From Dendrolimus kikuchii (Eukaryota; Arthropoda; Insecta; Lepidoptera; Lasiocampidae), in the NCBI GenBank assembly GCA_019925095.2, contig CM034397.1, positions 8,079,763-8,143,762 on the forward strand: 64,000 nucleotides of DNA. Reading direction: 5' to 3'. Below the pieces are notes generated by a model. The model did no database searches, had not been told where the DNA came from, and worked only from the letters and a program-made list of their open reading frames with translations. This document shows positions 9,413 through 21,404 of the stretch, one piece after another (positions within the stretch are counted from its first letter, which is position 1; every line of letters begins with the position of its first letter). Position numbers and translations under genes: made by a program.

Positions 9413-11401
9413 TACATAATAATAATAAAATATTTATTGAGTAAATTATAAATTAGGTCGACCTGTATCTTGCGGACCCTCCTTCCTAATTGGCACAATT
9501 CTGTTCGTGACGTTATTGTTTACAGTTACATTAATTATTTTAAATTATGCGAATTTATGTGTATGTGTGTTTGTGCGTGACTTTGTTTATATAAAAAGAT
9601 AATAGTGTCAATGAAATATATAGAATTTTAGGATGTACTACATATGCTATATATTTATTTTAAACCATTGTTCTGTCACTGTAATATCTATAATAACGTT
9701 TAAGTGTCTGTATGTAATTTGAAAATAAACGTAAAATTTAAGTGAAAATTGTTATTCTTACGATGCCTAATCATAAATGATCGTTTTAGAAATTTGACTA
9801 TCAGTCTGGCTAAGAGTTTGTGTTGAATATACTCCAAACGGATTAACAAAATCCAATGAAAACTTTATTGTATCTGTCAATTTATGACAATGTTTTGTTT
9901 CGTTATCTTATACTGTTTAGATGATATGAATATAACAAGTCAAAGCTGGGCGCAAATAAAGTAGTGGCGTCGTCTAGTTTAGTATGATACAAGACATTTT
10001 GTGCTTTATTTGCATTTGTTGTTCTCTTACACTTATATCATGAGGTACTTTAATTTAAATCTATATCTATAGGTATTTATAACACACTTTTTCAGAACTG
10101 TACTTTGACTGCATGGGAATGATAAAAGGTTAAATTCGATTATAAATATTAAAGGTAGCAGCAATCCAAAGCGCTGGGTAGTAGTTGTATTAACAATTTA
10201 CTTACGGCAAATATGAGTAGCATTAGAAGGTTGTGTGAATGTCTATTACACATTTAGACCTGCCTACAAGCTGTTAGTGTTAAATTGCTGCAATTACTTA
10301 TCTGACCGCTTGACTAGATTCAAACTCGAATGATAAATAAGCATAAATATCTCTTGTCAGTAGGGTTGCCATACGTTCGGAATTTACAAACATGTGCAAT
10401 CTGTTTTGAATAGGTCTGATTGGGATAAATTATATAAAACAGCAGCTCCGTAATTAGCTTAAATATATTAGATTTTGAAATGTGACGTCACGAAATGTAG
10501 TCACACCATATCACACTTCGTCGACCCCTCCTTAGTAAATTTTAAGATAACCGTCCTATTTGAAATAACCTTTAGTACTGTATTATTATTTGCTAAATAC
10601 AGATATTGTAGATATATGTTTTATTCCAGCTTAAAACTTATTAGGTATATATACATATAAATGTACATACATACATACACAGACATGACAGTCGCCAATA
10701 AAAACGTAGCTCGTAACAATGCAATCACAGTTGGCGCCACCTGTCCGTTATTGTTCTCAATCAAAACTTTCATTCAACGTCTTATTATTTAAAACATATT
10801 TTTTAAGTCTACATACATACTTTCTAGCCTATTTCTCGTGGGGTAGGTAGAGACAATGGATCTCTGCTTGCGATAATCCTAACAAGCAACTGTCGCTTCA
10901 CTTAATTTAATTAATCTCTTCATACATGCACTCTTATTTAAGGTGCTTTTTATCATAGCTTTCTTTAACTCTTCAGTTATTTGATCATGATCTGTTGTAC
11001 ATCGTGGTCTACCGGCACCAACTCTACCATTCACAATGCTGCCTTGCCTTGTTTTGTGATTCTACTTTCATTCGTTCCTTCTACATGTGAAAAACTTCCA
11101 GACCAGCTAACATAGAGACTGACACCGCAGTGAGCCTAAGGGTTGTCTTTACTTAAGTACCTTACGTATCGAAAACTTAATAAAGAAGAAAGATATTAGA
11201 ACCTAAAAGATTTAAGTAGCGATTCCAGAAAAATAAGTACTCACACGAGAACTAGCGATTTGAATAGTAAATTAAGGAGTATTTTTGAACGCACGAGGAG
11301 TAACATGGCTATGATACATTTCAGTTTTAACAGTTATTATTTGAAGCTTTGCTTTAAGCATTATTTTCAAGAATACATGAAGTTAAACATCAGTCATCTA
11401 T
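9413..11401. other. AT-rich intergenic DNA, no gene seen
   Basis: I see no coding exon here. A fragment at 10455-10515 (GCTTAAATATATTA, then AAATGTGACGTCACGAAAT) matches the interior of the CA-ended element at 22342. A (CATA)n run lies at 10663-10680. The remainder is simple AT-rich sequence with scattered homopolymers. Confidence 0.5.
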
Positions 11402-11726
11402 ATATTAATACGTGAAGCAAAAATTTTGTACCCCTTTTTACGAAAATTGCGGGGACGGAGGAGTATGAAATTTCGCACACTAATAGTTTATATAGAGAAG
11501 AAGCGACGAATGCTATTTTTTTTAAATTATGCATAAAAATACATGAAATCATTAAAAAAAAACATTACACACACTACCATGTATTTGACACACACACACA
11601 CACTATATACACTTTTGTTTATTGTTCAAATCAAATTAACATTGTAAGCCTTGGCGAAATCTGTAATTGTAGATGTTACAGTCTTTGACATTAATTATTA
11701 TAGTCGAATTTCGACCACTAGTTTAG
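11402..11726 (+). repeat. 330-bp dispersed element M, copy 1
   Basis: It aligns from end to end with the inverted copy at 23140-23488. Landmarks are the ACGAAAATTGCGGGGACGG region, GAAATTTCGCACACTAATAG, ATGCATAAAAATACATGAAA, ACCATGTATTTGACACACAC and TGGCGAAATCTGT. No ORF is present. It contains an internal CA-repeat. The class is unknown and could be a MITE or a retroelement tail. Confidence 0.75.
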
Positions 11727-11759
11727 AGCGTTGTAACATGTGGTGCTTAAATATCTACA

Positions 11760-11995
11760 TATGTATGTAGTATGGGTACATGTCACAACTGGTGGACGGG
11801 TCACATTGCAGTCACGTGATCTCAACCCTCATCGAGCGGATGTAAACTCGAAAATGTTCGCGGTATCCCAACAGGCTGACGCATTTCCGCACTGGCTGAA
11901 TGTCGATTAAAATTCAAACCACGTTCGAAATACGATTTTTTCCACTGGTATTTGTGGCGCGCCCAAGAGAAACTGCGGGAATGCGGCCTTTTGTT
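11760..11995. promoter_or_regulatory. candidate enhancer upstream of pb
   Basis: Unique, balanced-composition sequence between repeats, about 3.8 kb upstream of the pb leader exon. It contains a CACGTG E-box (within GTCACGTGATC), GTCGATTAAAATTC (homeodomain-type core) and a GGCGCGCCC block. It is assigned on composition and motif clustering only. Confidence 0.25.
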
Positions 11996-12469
11996 TTATT
12001 TTATTCTTTCAAAAATGGAACGGCTGGCGGTTAAACCTATTTTAATGCGTATGGGATGTTTTGTGTTTTGAATGAAAATTTTGCGGGTTATGTGTGTGTG
12101 TGCATTGCGGGTGGACGGTGTAATTTCCTTTGAATATTGTGTTGGTATTATTTGAGAGGAAATTGTCTGCAGTAAGTATAAATAGTCTTATTTAACGGTC
12201 TTACAGTTCTCCTATTATTTTGTGTCCATTATTATTGACAGTAATCATGGCAGCTGCTCGGTAACGCCCGCTTTTGCCACTTGCTTTTTTATCATACAAA
12301 ACAGCAGATTGATTACATTTACAGCAAAACAAAAAATAGTGTAAATATAGTAAAAAAATCATAATTATATAAAAGTCGTTTTATTTTTAGCTCATAAATT
12401 ACTCCTTAACATACCTATAATAACATTTTTTTTAATTATTGATTTTTACTTCATATGATTTTTACCTTG

Positions 12470-12625
12470 TGGATATATTTTTTTTATATTTTGATTGCAT
12501 GAGTTTAGCAGACAGGCAGACGGCCCACATGATGGAAAGCGGTTACCATCGCCTATGGATATTTGCAACACCAAATGTTCTACAAATGCGCTGCTGCTCT
12601 CTAAGAAGGGAGACTGGAACATAAC
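12470..12625 (+). repeat. 300-bp dispersed family, 5' half
   Basis: It starts near TTTTTATATTTTGATTGCATG and carries the family core (AGACAGGCAGACGGCCCAC, GGAAAGCGGTTACCATCGCC, GCGCTGCTGCTCTC). The 3' half present at 39716 and 51708 is missing. A Helitron in reverse orientation begins 40 bp downstream. Confidence 0.75.
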
Positions 12626-12664
12626 CAAATAATAATCTATTATATATGGCCTTTATACTCATAA

Positions 12665-12969
12665 CTAGCGATTCTGGCAGACGTTGTCCTGCTCTGAAAA
12701 AATAAAAATCCCAGCGCCACCTACCGGTTCCAATTGTGGATTTAAACCATCCGGGAACCCAACCAAACACACAAAACTAAAATCACCACGATCGCTCCAG
12801 GTGATTAGGAGGATTCTAGAACCCGATCTCAGCGCCACCTACCTATCCTATGTCCGTCTCCTGGTTCTAAGCTACCTCCCCATCCACTACCAATTTTCAG
12901 CCAAAACGGTACAGCCGTTCTTGAGTTATAAATAGTGTAACTAACACGACTTTCTTTTATATATATAGA
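12665..12969 (-). mobile_element. Helitron, non-autonomous, reverse orientation
   Basis: On the minus strand the copy runs from TCTATATATATA (right side) to CTAG (12665-12668). It shares CAGCGCCACCTACC words with the copy at 14111. It encodes no protein. Confidence 0.65.
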
Positions 12970-13384
12970 TAGAACGATATTGATGGTAAAAATATGTAGG
13001 ATACTGATTGCTTTGATGTGAGAGTTTTTCGTTTATATAAAAAGTCGGAATTATTTAATAATATATGATTTTTCCAGTTGCTAGAAAAACACCCACGTTT
13101 GATCTCAATGAAAGACCTATGATTCAAAAGCCAGGTTTCACCTGGTGGTGGTTGAATAAAAAAAAGATTATTCTAAAACTTTATGAATACTAAACTTTGG
13201 ATGAGAAACGTAAGCTACAGAGTAATGTTTAATAGAGTTAATATGTACACAATTATTAACGTTTAAACAATTTTCTGGCATAGTAGTGTTGTTTATCTAT
13301 AAATGAAAATACTGTCGAAAGAAAGACTTTATTTGAAGAGAAAAATAAAGTCTATTTGAAGAAATAGGGACGTACTAACATTAC

Positions 13385-13500
13385 TTACAATCAATCAATC
13401 AAGAACTCTTTATTGTGCACCAATACAAAAAAAGAACATGCAGACTAAAACTATGTCTCATTATGCACAAAGGGCGGTCTTATCGCTAAAAAGCGATATA
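13385..13500 (-). mobile_element. non-LTR retrotransposon 3' tail fragment
   Basis: On the minus strand it reads AAGCGATAAGACCGCC, then a short spacer, TGTGCATAATGAGAC, and an AATAAAGAG-type end. The same 3'-tail architecture (GCGATAAGGC(C/T)G, then xATAAAGA) occurs at 15725, 31650, 34790 and 44965. Only the tail remains. Confidence 0.6.
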
Positions 13501-14110
13501 CATAAAATATTATGATTTAAAAATCTACATATAATATTATTAAATTCTAAAATGCCGCGTCTACATTGAAATTATTAAAAAAAAACCAATTGGGATAAAT
13601 TATATGAGCGATGGAGATACATTTTTTAGGTTTTTTGTTTAGTATATTTTGAGAATTTATTCGCCGCACTTTCAACAAACGTCTAGTTCTTTGAGAAAAT
13701 AGACGATCTATACGCAAACTATTAATCTTTAGAATGTCACAGGTAAACCCCTGCACAAGCATAGTCACAAGCTGTTTTAAATTTAAGTTAAATTTCGTTA
13801 GGGTATACGAGCCCTTTCCCTCTTGTCTCCCAGCAGGGTTCCGCAGGTTTTACGCCGCGTTTCACTTTCCCGTACACCCTCTAGGGAGCACCCTTAAAAA
13901 CGTATAAAATCCGAATAGAGCCTACTTATGAATTTGTTTATGGCACCATTTTTAGGAGACGACTTCCAGTAGCACCGGCCTTAGGAAATAACAGTACCTA
14001 TTCCTAATTAAATGACATTCGAATGTTACTACTTAATAATTTATGTGTATATTATCATACATTTTATGTTTTGATGACAAGAAATAATTTTATGAGATAA
14101 ATGTAATAAA

Positions 14111-14321
14111 CTAGCTGTCCCGGCAGACGTCGTCTTGCCCGGAAAAGCTGCAATCGATATGCCGACAGCAGCGCCACCTACCGGGTCCAATTGTGAACCA
14201 ACTCAGAAACCTTCTTTGGGTCATGCAAAACAACTTTGCTAAAGATCATCACATGATCAAATGTATAGTTTACGATTCTAGAAAGGACATACAGACAAAC
14301 ATTCATTTTTATATATAAAGA
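14111..14321 (-). mobile_element. Helitron, non-autonomous, reverse orientation
   Basis: On the minus strand it starts TCTTTATATATAAAAATG and ends GGGACAGCTAG before a T, with CTAG at 14111-14114. The GGCAGACGTCGTCTTGCC near-palindrome at 14123 onward is the subterminal hairpin. About 210 bp, non-coding. Confidence 0.75.
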
Positions 14322-14639
14322 TTTGCATGACTTTACCAGGCGATACATGTAGGTAGGTACTCGTACATTCTATCTGCTTTTTAACATCTTGTATCTCCAT
14401 GTTTCCTACAAATAAATGAATTTGAGGATTTTTTAAATTTTGTTAGAGTTTTCTTCTCTACGAGATATTTTTTCTAACCAGAAGAGACTTTATGCTATGC
14501 TCAGATTCAATTAATAGTTCATTAACCTTAAATAATTAGAAACACATTATTTTTGTTTGTATTACTTATTTATGACCGACTATGGCTTAGTGTTTTAACG
14601 GTTTACGCGCCTAATTCGCTGGAAGACAGAGGTCCCTGG

Positions 14640-14765
14640 ATCAATCAATCAATATCTTTATTTGCAAGAATATAATTTATACAGATGTTATGATATTGTA
14701 GATGCATAGCACGTTCTACCCCATAGTGGTATAGAAAATAATTTAAATACTAAAATTAAATTTAC
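14640..14765 (-). mobile_element. non-LTR retrotransposon 3' tail fragment (GATT-tailed)
   Basis: This matches the segment at 23495-23622 in reverse: CCACTATGxGGTAGAA, GTGCATCTACAAT, ATAACA(C/T)CTGTATAAA, then TTGCAAATAAAGATATTGATT. The polyadenylation-like AATAAAG followed by (GATT)n indicates a retrotransposon 3' end. Confidence 0.7.
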
Positions 14766-15092
14766 ATTAATATTCTAATTCAGGAACATGTCAAGTAAAC
14801 TTTATTAATAAATAAAAAATGAAGATATTTATAATTTATATCAAAAAAATAACTAAACTTTAGTAAACTATAAAAAATATATCAAAAGAAAAAAATACCA
14901 AATAAATCACTAAACTTTCCCATGTAGATAATAACGACAAGTACTTTTTTTGAGAAATCCATCTAAAGTGTGCGAAGACAAAACTATTAGTTTTATTAAA
15001 ATCATGTCAATATGGCATTTCCATGATAAATGAGCGTCAATTTCGATACCCAGCATTTTTGTCGTGTTCTATGTTTATATTATTAATACTAA

Positions 15093-15497
15093 TCTATATA
15101 TATATATAAACCAATTCCTGTTCGTTAGTCTCGCTAAAACTCGAGAACGGCTGGACTGATTTGGCTAATTTTAGTTTTGAATTATTTTTGGAAGTCCAGG
15201 GAAGGTTTAAAAGATGAGTAAATATGAAAAAAATGCTTGGAATATAGTAAAAACAACACTTTCGCTTTCCCTTAGAAACTATTCCTACCTGTCAAACATT
15301 TGATGTTCGTCCCGTCGTTTAGAAATCAATTAAATTTAAAAGTCGTTCCGAAATCAAATTAAATTTAAAAGTGAAGTTTTTTAATCATTTTTTTGATTTT
15401 GAATGTCAAAAACGTTTGATGTTCGTCCCGTCGTTCAGAAATCAACGTTTTTTATTTATTGATTCTGAGGCGGTACGAAGTTTGACGGGTCAGCTAG
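15093..15497 (+). mobile_element. Helitron, non-autonomous, complete
   Basis: It begins TCTATATATATATATAAACC, ends GGGTCAGCTAG before T, and sits between A and T. The AACTCGAGAACGGCTGGACTGATTTGG block is common to insect Helitrons (quoted in parts). A sub-repeat TTTGATGTTCGTCCCGTCGTT occurs twice, at 15300 and 15416 (spelled slightly differently in flanks). About 405 bp, non-coding. Confidence 0.85.
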
Positions 15498-15724
15498 TGA
15501 TTAAAATTTAGATAATTTCCTTTACTTCTTTTGGTTCTAAATTCAAATAAGGCATATTTGGTTTATGAAAAGTATCTAATATTTCGTAAAAGAAGGTCCT
15601 TTTATGTACTCTGGACTGGGTGTCTGGGATTGTTACTAATGTCATCCGTTGGATATTACTTGAAGGTGTAATTTTTATTCACCTATAGGTATATGAATTG
15701 ATACCTGAACTTTGTTATGTATCC

Positions 15725-15845
15725 TATAAGTTAGGTTGCCTGGAAGAGATGACTTTAAGCGATAAGGCTGTATATTCTTTTCCCAAAAATATTGTAATGT
15801 AGATATCGTTTCTATATATATATGAGAAATAAAGCCTTATCTATC
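15725..15845 (+). mobile_element. non-LTR retrotransposon 3' tail fragment
   Basis: TTGCCTGGAAGAGATGACTT, then AAGCGATAAGGCTG, an AT-rich spacer and AATAAAGCC with a (TATC)n tail. This is the same architecture as at 31650. No coding part is retained. Confidence 0.65.
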
Positions 15846-16117
15846 TATATTTTTAATTATCACCAGAAAATTCCTAACGCACCTTCTACCTCGATTTGCT
15901 TCGAGACCAAAATAGTCTTTATTTGGAATCCAGAACATATTTTGTTCCATTCTTAATCTAGTTACATTGATTCTTATTTAGACTTTTTCAGCACCTGTAG
16001 GTACATTATTATCAATATCGATTGTGCGTAATTGTCTTTTTAATTTATCTAGAGTACGTACTTATAGGCTGAACCACGTTGCCAGTGGCAGGCTGTATGT
16101 ATTCTATATATATATAC

Positions 16118-16245
16118 AAGAGTGGGCGTAATCGTTACGCACGCCATGCAATTCCCCGAAGAGGAAATCGTTACGACGGGCAAATTGGACCCTAACCACT
16201 AGTTTGGGCCGTGGCCGGTCGCGGCACGCAGATGTTCCCACTTAT
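16118..16245. repeat. GC-balanced segment, probably retroelement-derived
   Basis: The block from GTGGGCGTAATCGTTACG to CGCAGATGTTCCCAC is sharply different from its AT-rich flanks and has inverted pieces (CGTAATCGTTACG and AAATCGTTACGACG). No protein is recognised and there is no second copy in the window. It may be an old transposon piece or unique regulatory DNA. Confidence 0.25.
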
Positions 16246-16492
16246 TTACCCACAACATATAAATAACTATGGAGTTAATATGTACTTGTCCTGCCAACGT
16301 CATATTTTTTGTTTATTATAATATTGTTATTATAGCTCATCGCTGGCGGGAATACCTCGATTGTGTCACAGTATTTTTTGAAAAGTACTGGATCTATAGT
16401 GGCATCTAGTCATCTACTCAGCGTACTAGCTACGCGAATGCCTATTTCTACCTATGTTTCAAGATGTGTTTGTTGCCAGAAAGCCTCTTGGC

Positions 16493-16830
16493 GTTATGCG
16501 CCTTTTTTATTGCGAAACTGACAAACAGGCAGTCGGACCAGCTCATGGAAAGTGGTTACCGTTGCCTATAGACGCTTGTTACTTCAACAACGAAGCCAAG
16601 GCGTTATCAGCCTTTAGGATGGGACTTAGTGGACAGGATAGGATAGATGGGATAGAGGGGTGGAATAGGGGAATAGGATTTGGAAGATAGGATAGGAGGA
16701 CGGGAAAGTGCGCCATCGGGACTCTCACTCATCACACGAAGTTAGCTTAAGACTAACCGTTTCACGGCGATATTCTGTGGGATCGTGGTATCCACTGATC
16801 GAGCCAGAGAGCTGGTATCAAGATAATAAT
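16493..16830 (+). repeat. 300-bp dispersed family, polypurine-type variant
   Basis: It starts GCCTTTTTTATTGCGAAAC and has the family core (ACAAACAGGCAGTCGGACC; CATGGAAAGTGGTTACCG). The middle consists of GGATAGGATAGATGGGATAG-like runs and the end of ACGGCGATATTCTGTGGGAT. It is closest to the copies at 3250 and 57602. A 78-codon frame over it is incidental. Confidence 0.75.
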
Positions 16831-17387
16831 TCCAACATAACCCTATCGCGTTCGAAATATAGAGTTTAGGAGATTTGTAGAGTTACATTCTACAGGGCGT
16901 TTATAGACAGTGAGAAACCGAATCAGAAGAGAGATATTTCTGAAATCCAAAGAAAAACTGACTTATAAATGAGCATAAATATGTTGAGCGTAGGCATCTC
17001 TACTCTTTACATAACATTCAAACACAGAACAACAAAGCACAATGTTGATACCATCAGCAAGATGACAATGGGTATTATTGGCTATCATAATGGTTGTTCA
17101 CACGCGACACGCAACTGCACGCATTTACGATGATCAAGCTACATTTTAATGAATAACTAGCATATAAAAAGAATACTATGAATAATAATAGCCTACTTAG
17201 TAAAAATAAATAACATATAAAATCTGGGAGTCTTCAAGTAACGAGTGAATAGGTGTCATCGAAGTAACCGTGTTCCATCCTAGATCGTGTCACAACTCAA
17301 TATCATTTGAAACAGTGATCAAATGTGACCTTTACGAACGTAAAAAAAATTAATTTGTAATAAAAATTGTGTGTAAAAATTGTATAA

Positions 17388-17905
17388 ATGCAGTTCACAC
17401 GCAGTAGAAGTGAATCTTCAGAGAATATACTCACTGGTAATACTTCTCTAATATTTATTCATATAAATATTTTCTTGAGCCTACATCTGTTGTTCGTGCC
17501 TACCGCGCAAGGGACCTGGCGTGAAGTTATGTATGTATGTATGTATGTATGTACATCTGTCAACATATTATCATTCAAAAAATTCAATCTAAATTACACT
17601 TTGAATCACTATAATAAAGTTCAAAATTCAATGCACTCTTACTCACAATTTCCTTTGATCTCCGTATAAACGAATATCTGCCCTAAATATATACAGATAG
17701 ATAGATAGAGCTAAAACCCATTTGAAATCTGTTAAGTTTGATTTGAATTGAAAATTAATAACAACGGGTAAAGAAAAATGTGTTTTATTTTGAATGAAAT
17801 AAGGTTGAATTTTATGTGTTTTTCCTTTTTTAATGTCTCTTTTTCGTTTCATCGATTTTCAAATCACAACGATTCTAAAGAAGTTTCACTTCAAAAATCA
17901 AAGCT
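17388..17905 (-). repeat. CA-ended dispersed element C, long copy with RTE inserted
   Basis: It aligns with 41215-41722. One end is TGCAGTTCACACGCAGTAGAAG; the other is TCAAATCACAACGATTCTAA then AGAAGTTTCACTTCA. The interior is shared at AATCTAAATTACACTT and at CAAAATTCAATGCACT. Shorter, differently deleted copies lie at 21405, 22342, 38613 and 50299. No coding capacity. An RTE 3' end is inserted at 17490-17552. Confidence 0.8.
17490..17552 (+). mobile_element. RTE 3' end nested in element C
   Basis: GTTCGTGCCTACC through GGCGTGAAGTTATG, followed by (TATG)n, is the extreme 3' end of the RTE-type element seen in full at 43111. It interrupts element C relative to the uninterrupted copy at 41215, so it inserted later. 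Confidence 0.85.
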
Positions 17906-17961
17906 TAATTTTACAGAATTATCATTCATAGTCTTCTTCCATGATAACTACAGCTTGTAAG

Positions 17962-18125
17962 TCGTGATAGTTTAGTGGCTGCTGTTGCCCACATTTGATT
18001 CGAATTCCGTGAATTCGAATCCTGGCCGGGAAGTATGTACTAGTTTGGAAGTTTTTATGAATGTAATCAATGTTGCAATTAGGTACCTACCACGTGCTGA
18101 TGATGAAGGAAAATATAAAAAAAGT
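17962..18125 (+). mobile_element. tRNA-derived SINE, 5' part
   Basis: It starts GTCGTGATAGTTTAGTGGCT (polymerase III A-box region) and has a B-box-like GAATTCGAATCC, then CACGTGCTGATGATGAAGGA. It aligns with the fuller copy at 59643. The promoter boxes have drifted. Confidence 0.7.
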
Positions 18126-19040
18126 GTGTCAGCTCCGCTTGACTGAAGTTTACTCCTCAAACATAAAAAAATCATCTTGGTAAGCAAACTAGTATAGGAG
18201 AGGTGAACATTAACATATAGCACTTAAATTACTTTAATTAACAAAAATGACATTTAGGATTTGTTTTTTTTTTGGATTGTTTGCTGTAATACAGGGAAAC
18301 CACCCCTCAAAAAAGAAAAAAGTAACGCTTCAGAATTAGGCATATATTATTTCACTCCTCATAAAATTTTATGAAAATCGAGTATTAAGGACTAAACTCC
18401 AATAACTTCCTGAGAGAACAAAAAATATTCAAGGCCTCGAAGAAAAAATAAAAACAAACTAATTCACTTTCACATTTATAAAAAATCAAGAAAGTAAACA
18501 CAAAGCGTATGTTACATCGTAATAAATTTTCAAGTTCAACGTTTTGAATGTACATTTGAATTATCTAAACCTACATACGATGTTAAAGCTTGAAGGTCAA
18601 TATTAATTCGTGTAAAAAACAGTACACTGGTAAAAACAATAATTTGCAAACGGAAGCTTAATATGTTTCGCGAAATATAACTTATTAGTCAGAAGACATA
18701 ATGCATTATTATGTTATACCTATTAAAATTGTTTTTCCTTAACATTGTTTGACTGTAGTCACAATATTGTCTTTGAATATAAGCATACATATTTTGAAAT
18801 ATATTGTACTCTAGAGAGTACCTATTAGGTATAGAAGTGGCGTAGATAAGATTTTTTTTTTCATTTGGCTACTAGATTTCAAACAAAAAGCTTTTACCAA
18901 CCTGATAGACTAGTCGTCTTTTTATTTTACCTTCTACTCATTTTAATCTATATTAGTATCTGAAATAAACTTTCTGTCAATTTTGTCGGATTTTATAAAT
19001 ATCTCGTCCCGTTGCCCACGGGAAAAAATATATTTATGTC
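18126..19040. other. AT-rich intergenic DNA, nothing recognised
   Basis: Very AT-rich sequence with long A/T runs. I see no coding frame, repeat match or motif cluster that I can support. Confidence 0.5.
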
Positions 19041-19044
19041 CCCA

Positions 19045-19430
19045 CTATTGGTTCTGGATGGTGTGCGTGTGTGTTGCTCTTCTTCTTCCTTTTGCTCTTC
19101 CTTTAACTGTAATACTCCTGTAATAACTCCTCCATCTCCTCTGTTGACCACTTTCTACGTCTATCATCGTTAATAGAATTTGTGGTCGATGCCGACGAGC
19201 CGACAGAGTTTGTGGGCGAAGCCTTACTCTGCAAAGCATCGTCTGCCCCTTTCCCGCCCCGTTGGTCGGCTGTGATTCTTTCGAGTGTCCCGACTCTCGC
19301 CCGCCTGTTCGACAGAGTGCCACTGACGGTTCGCATGCTGAGATGTCCAGCGTCAGCTCCAGGCGTGCCCCGGCGATTGCCCCTGGGAAGCGGTCCTATA
19401 CGAACTACATTATTCTGAGACTCCATTTTA
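19045..19430 (-). pseudogene. non-LTR retrotransposon ORF, 5' fragment
   Basis: The minus-strand frame of about 107 codons (from 19426) ends in RRRKWSTEEMEELLQEYY, the KWS/T-EEM start motif seen at the N-terminal side of reverse-transcriptase ORFs in insect non-LTR elements. Upstream of it are low-complexity Gly/Arg/Ser-rich residues. The frame stops after the YY motif, where the endonuclease and reverse transcriptase should follow, so the element is broken. The GC content contrasts with the flanks. Confidence 0.6.
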
Positions 19431-19542
19431 CTGGGTTTGCCTTTATCATGTTAGCCGTGTCAGTAACTTTAAAATCACGTGTTCGTCCCCCACGTGAATC
19501 TGATGTTCGATTCGGACGTATGGTTGAGCTTTGGGGGACTAA

Positions 19543-19745
19543 TCTATACTAATAATATAAAACGAAAAGATTTTTATTTTTGTATGTTTGTAACGAATAA
19601 ACTCAAAAACTACTCCACCGATTGCAATTTTTTTTTTCACCATGCGAATGCTACGTTATCCCTGATTAATATAGGCTATATAAAAATTAGGGATCCCTAC
19701 TAAAACTTCAATTATGTAACCCATCAATGTAAACAAAATACTTGG
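19543..19745 (+). mobile_element. Helitron 5' portion
   Basis: It begins TCTATACTAATAATATAAAA after an A and continues with the Helitron-type CTCAAAAACTACTCCACCGA. TTAGGGATCC is shared with the copy at 4354. No CTAG end is found, so the copy is 3'-truncated, probably by the element at 19800. Confidence 0.65.
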
Positions 19746-19799
19746 CCCTGGAATCGGGTTCTATGATTTGATGAAATTTTATGTGTGTTCGTCAATCTA

Positions 19800-20345
19800 G
19801 CTTGTCTTGGTTTAGGCTTTCAGGCTATCCCGGCCGTGGTTCGCGCCATGGTCGGGAGCCCTGCCGGATGAAATGCCGTTTCCTACTCTTGAGGGCCAGC
19901 TTGGGCCTTCGAGTGCCGTGAGCGGGCGATGCTGGTGGGCCCCTGGAGAAAGGGCTCCCCACCTGCAGTATGCCGTCGAGATGAGGGTACAAGGTATTCA
20001 GCGCGCGCTCATTTCTCCTCCCGTGGGAGAGAGAGCATGATGTCGCCGAAGGACAACAAAAATAGTTCCCCGGTAGTGGATGAGACCGATAGGTTACCGC
20101 CTGCCAGGGCCAGCGGAGAGGCTAGGCCATTTACCCGTGGCCCTGGCATTAAAGGCGAAGGACGGAATACCGAGGGGTTTTAGTGGGTACCCCTAACTGT
20201 GGTGTGTCAATAGCATCCTTAGTTCTGGCTAGAGGTGCTAGTGCCACCCCGACCTGGCGAATCCCACCCACCGGCTGCGATTTTCCCCTAGGGGATTCTG
20301 TCCCCCCCCCTATGCGCGGCTGATGGTCCTCAATCGAATTTCCCC
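19800..20345 (+). mobile_element. non-LTR retrotransposon 5' region with ORF start (fragment)
   Basis: About 540 bp of GC-rich sequence in AT-rich flanks. A plus-strand frame reaches 20183 and includes MMSPKDNKNSSPVVDETDRL from 20038, a low-complexity start like that of a non-LTR ORF1. The frame ends soon after. A run of C (20302-20311) precedes the right edge. The class is inferred from composition and layout only, and no enzymatic domain is present. Confidence 0.45.
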
Positions 20346-20485
20346 TCCTTTTCCTCCTCCCCTCTCAATCCAGTACATGAATAATATCGCTATAAGCTTT
20401 TCTTTGTCTATTTTCTTCTACAGTTTAAATAAAAACTTAAATGTAGAGTTAAATAAGAGAGAGTCGTTAAGTTAAATAAGTAGAG

Positions 20486-20535
20486 TTCGTGCCTACTCCG
20501 CAAGGGAACTGGCGTGAAGTTATGTATGTATGTAA
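20486..20535 (+). mobile_element. RTE 3' terminal fragment
   Basis: GTTCGTGCCTACTCCGCAAG, then GGCGTGAAGTTATG and (TATG)n: the final 50 bp of the RTE family, an extreme 5' truncation. Confidence 0.85.
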
Positions 20536-21404
20536 ATAAGTAGAAGTATACCAAATAAAAATATTCCTAAGGAGTAAAATGTAGGTAACTACTATAAATA
20601 AATATATTGGCATTAATTATATAAAGGTAAATATAATTAATACCAATTTAGCTATGTAACATATTTTTGAATGTGAAATGGTTGATGCATTAGGTAATTT
20701 GGATCTCAACTATGAATAATAGGGAAAATAATAATAAAGCGCCCTACAAATACACTTGTTTTTGTATGATTACATGCCGTTTTTTCTATATGTATAACTA
20801 ATATTTTTAAAATTTGATCTAATTAGTAAACAATTATTTTTTTTGTACAAGTGTTAGTTTTAGTGTGTTATTATGTAGAATAATTCCGTTAGATTGCTTT
20901 TTTGTAACGATTGATATAAAATGATAAATTTTTCCCATTAACTATTTATTTTATTACTTATTTTATTTAAATTACTTAAGAGTTATGCGGAGTATCATGA
21001 TATTTTTATTTCCGTAAAATCATGCATACTAGATTCAGCTAAGTGCAATAACTGTCTGATATTTATAACCTGCAAATTAAAAAAAAAATACACTAGTTAT
21101 GAAAAACACGTTAATAATGCGGAAATTTCTGTTTATAAGTAGTAGATAGATATGCTGAAAGACTACTCTTTATTGTGCACCAAAGCATATACGAAAAAAA
21201 AATGAATTAGATAGAAGTTTTCACTCCCCAGCGGCCTCTTTCAGACGAATCTGGGATGTTATTCCTAGATATCATATACTAACGGTGGTGCAGTCTATAA
21301 ATAATGATATACCAGAATATATACAAACACGAACATGCTATTAATATAAATATTGATACGTATATAGGTATAACATTTACTTAGCTTAGAAATCATTATT
21401 ATTG
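20536..21404. other. AT-rich intergenic DNA with a short retro-tail remnant
   Basis: No gene seen. ACTCTTTATTGTGCACCAAA at 21163 is the terminal part of a reversed non-LTR tail of the kind at 13385. The rest is AT-rich and featureless. Confidence 0.5.
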
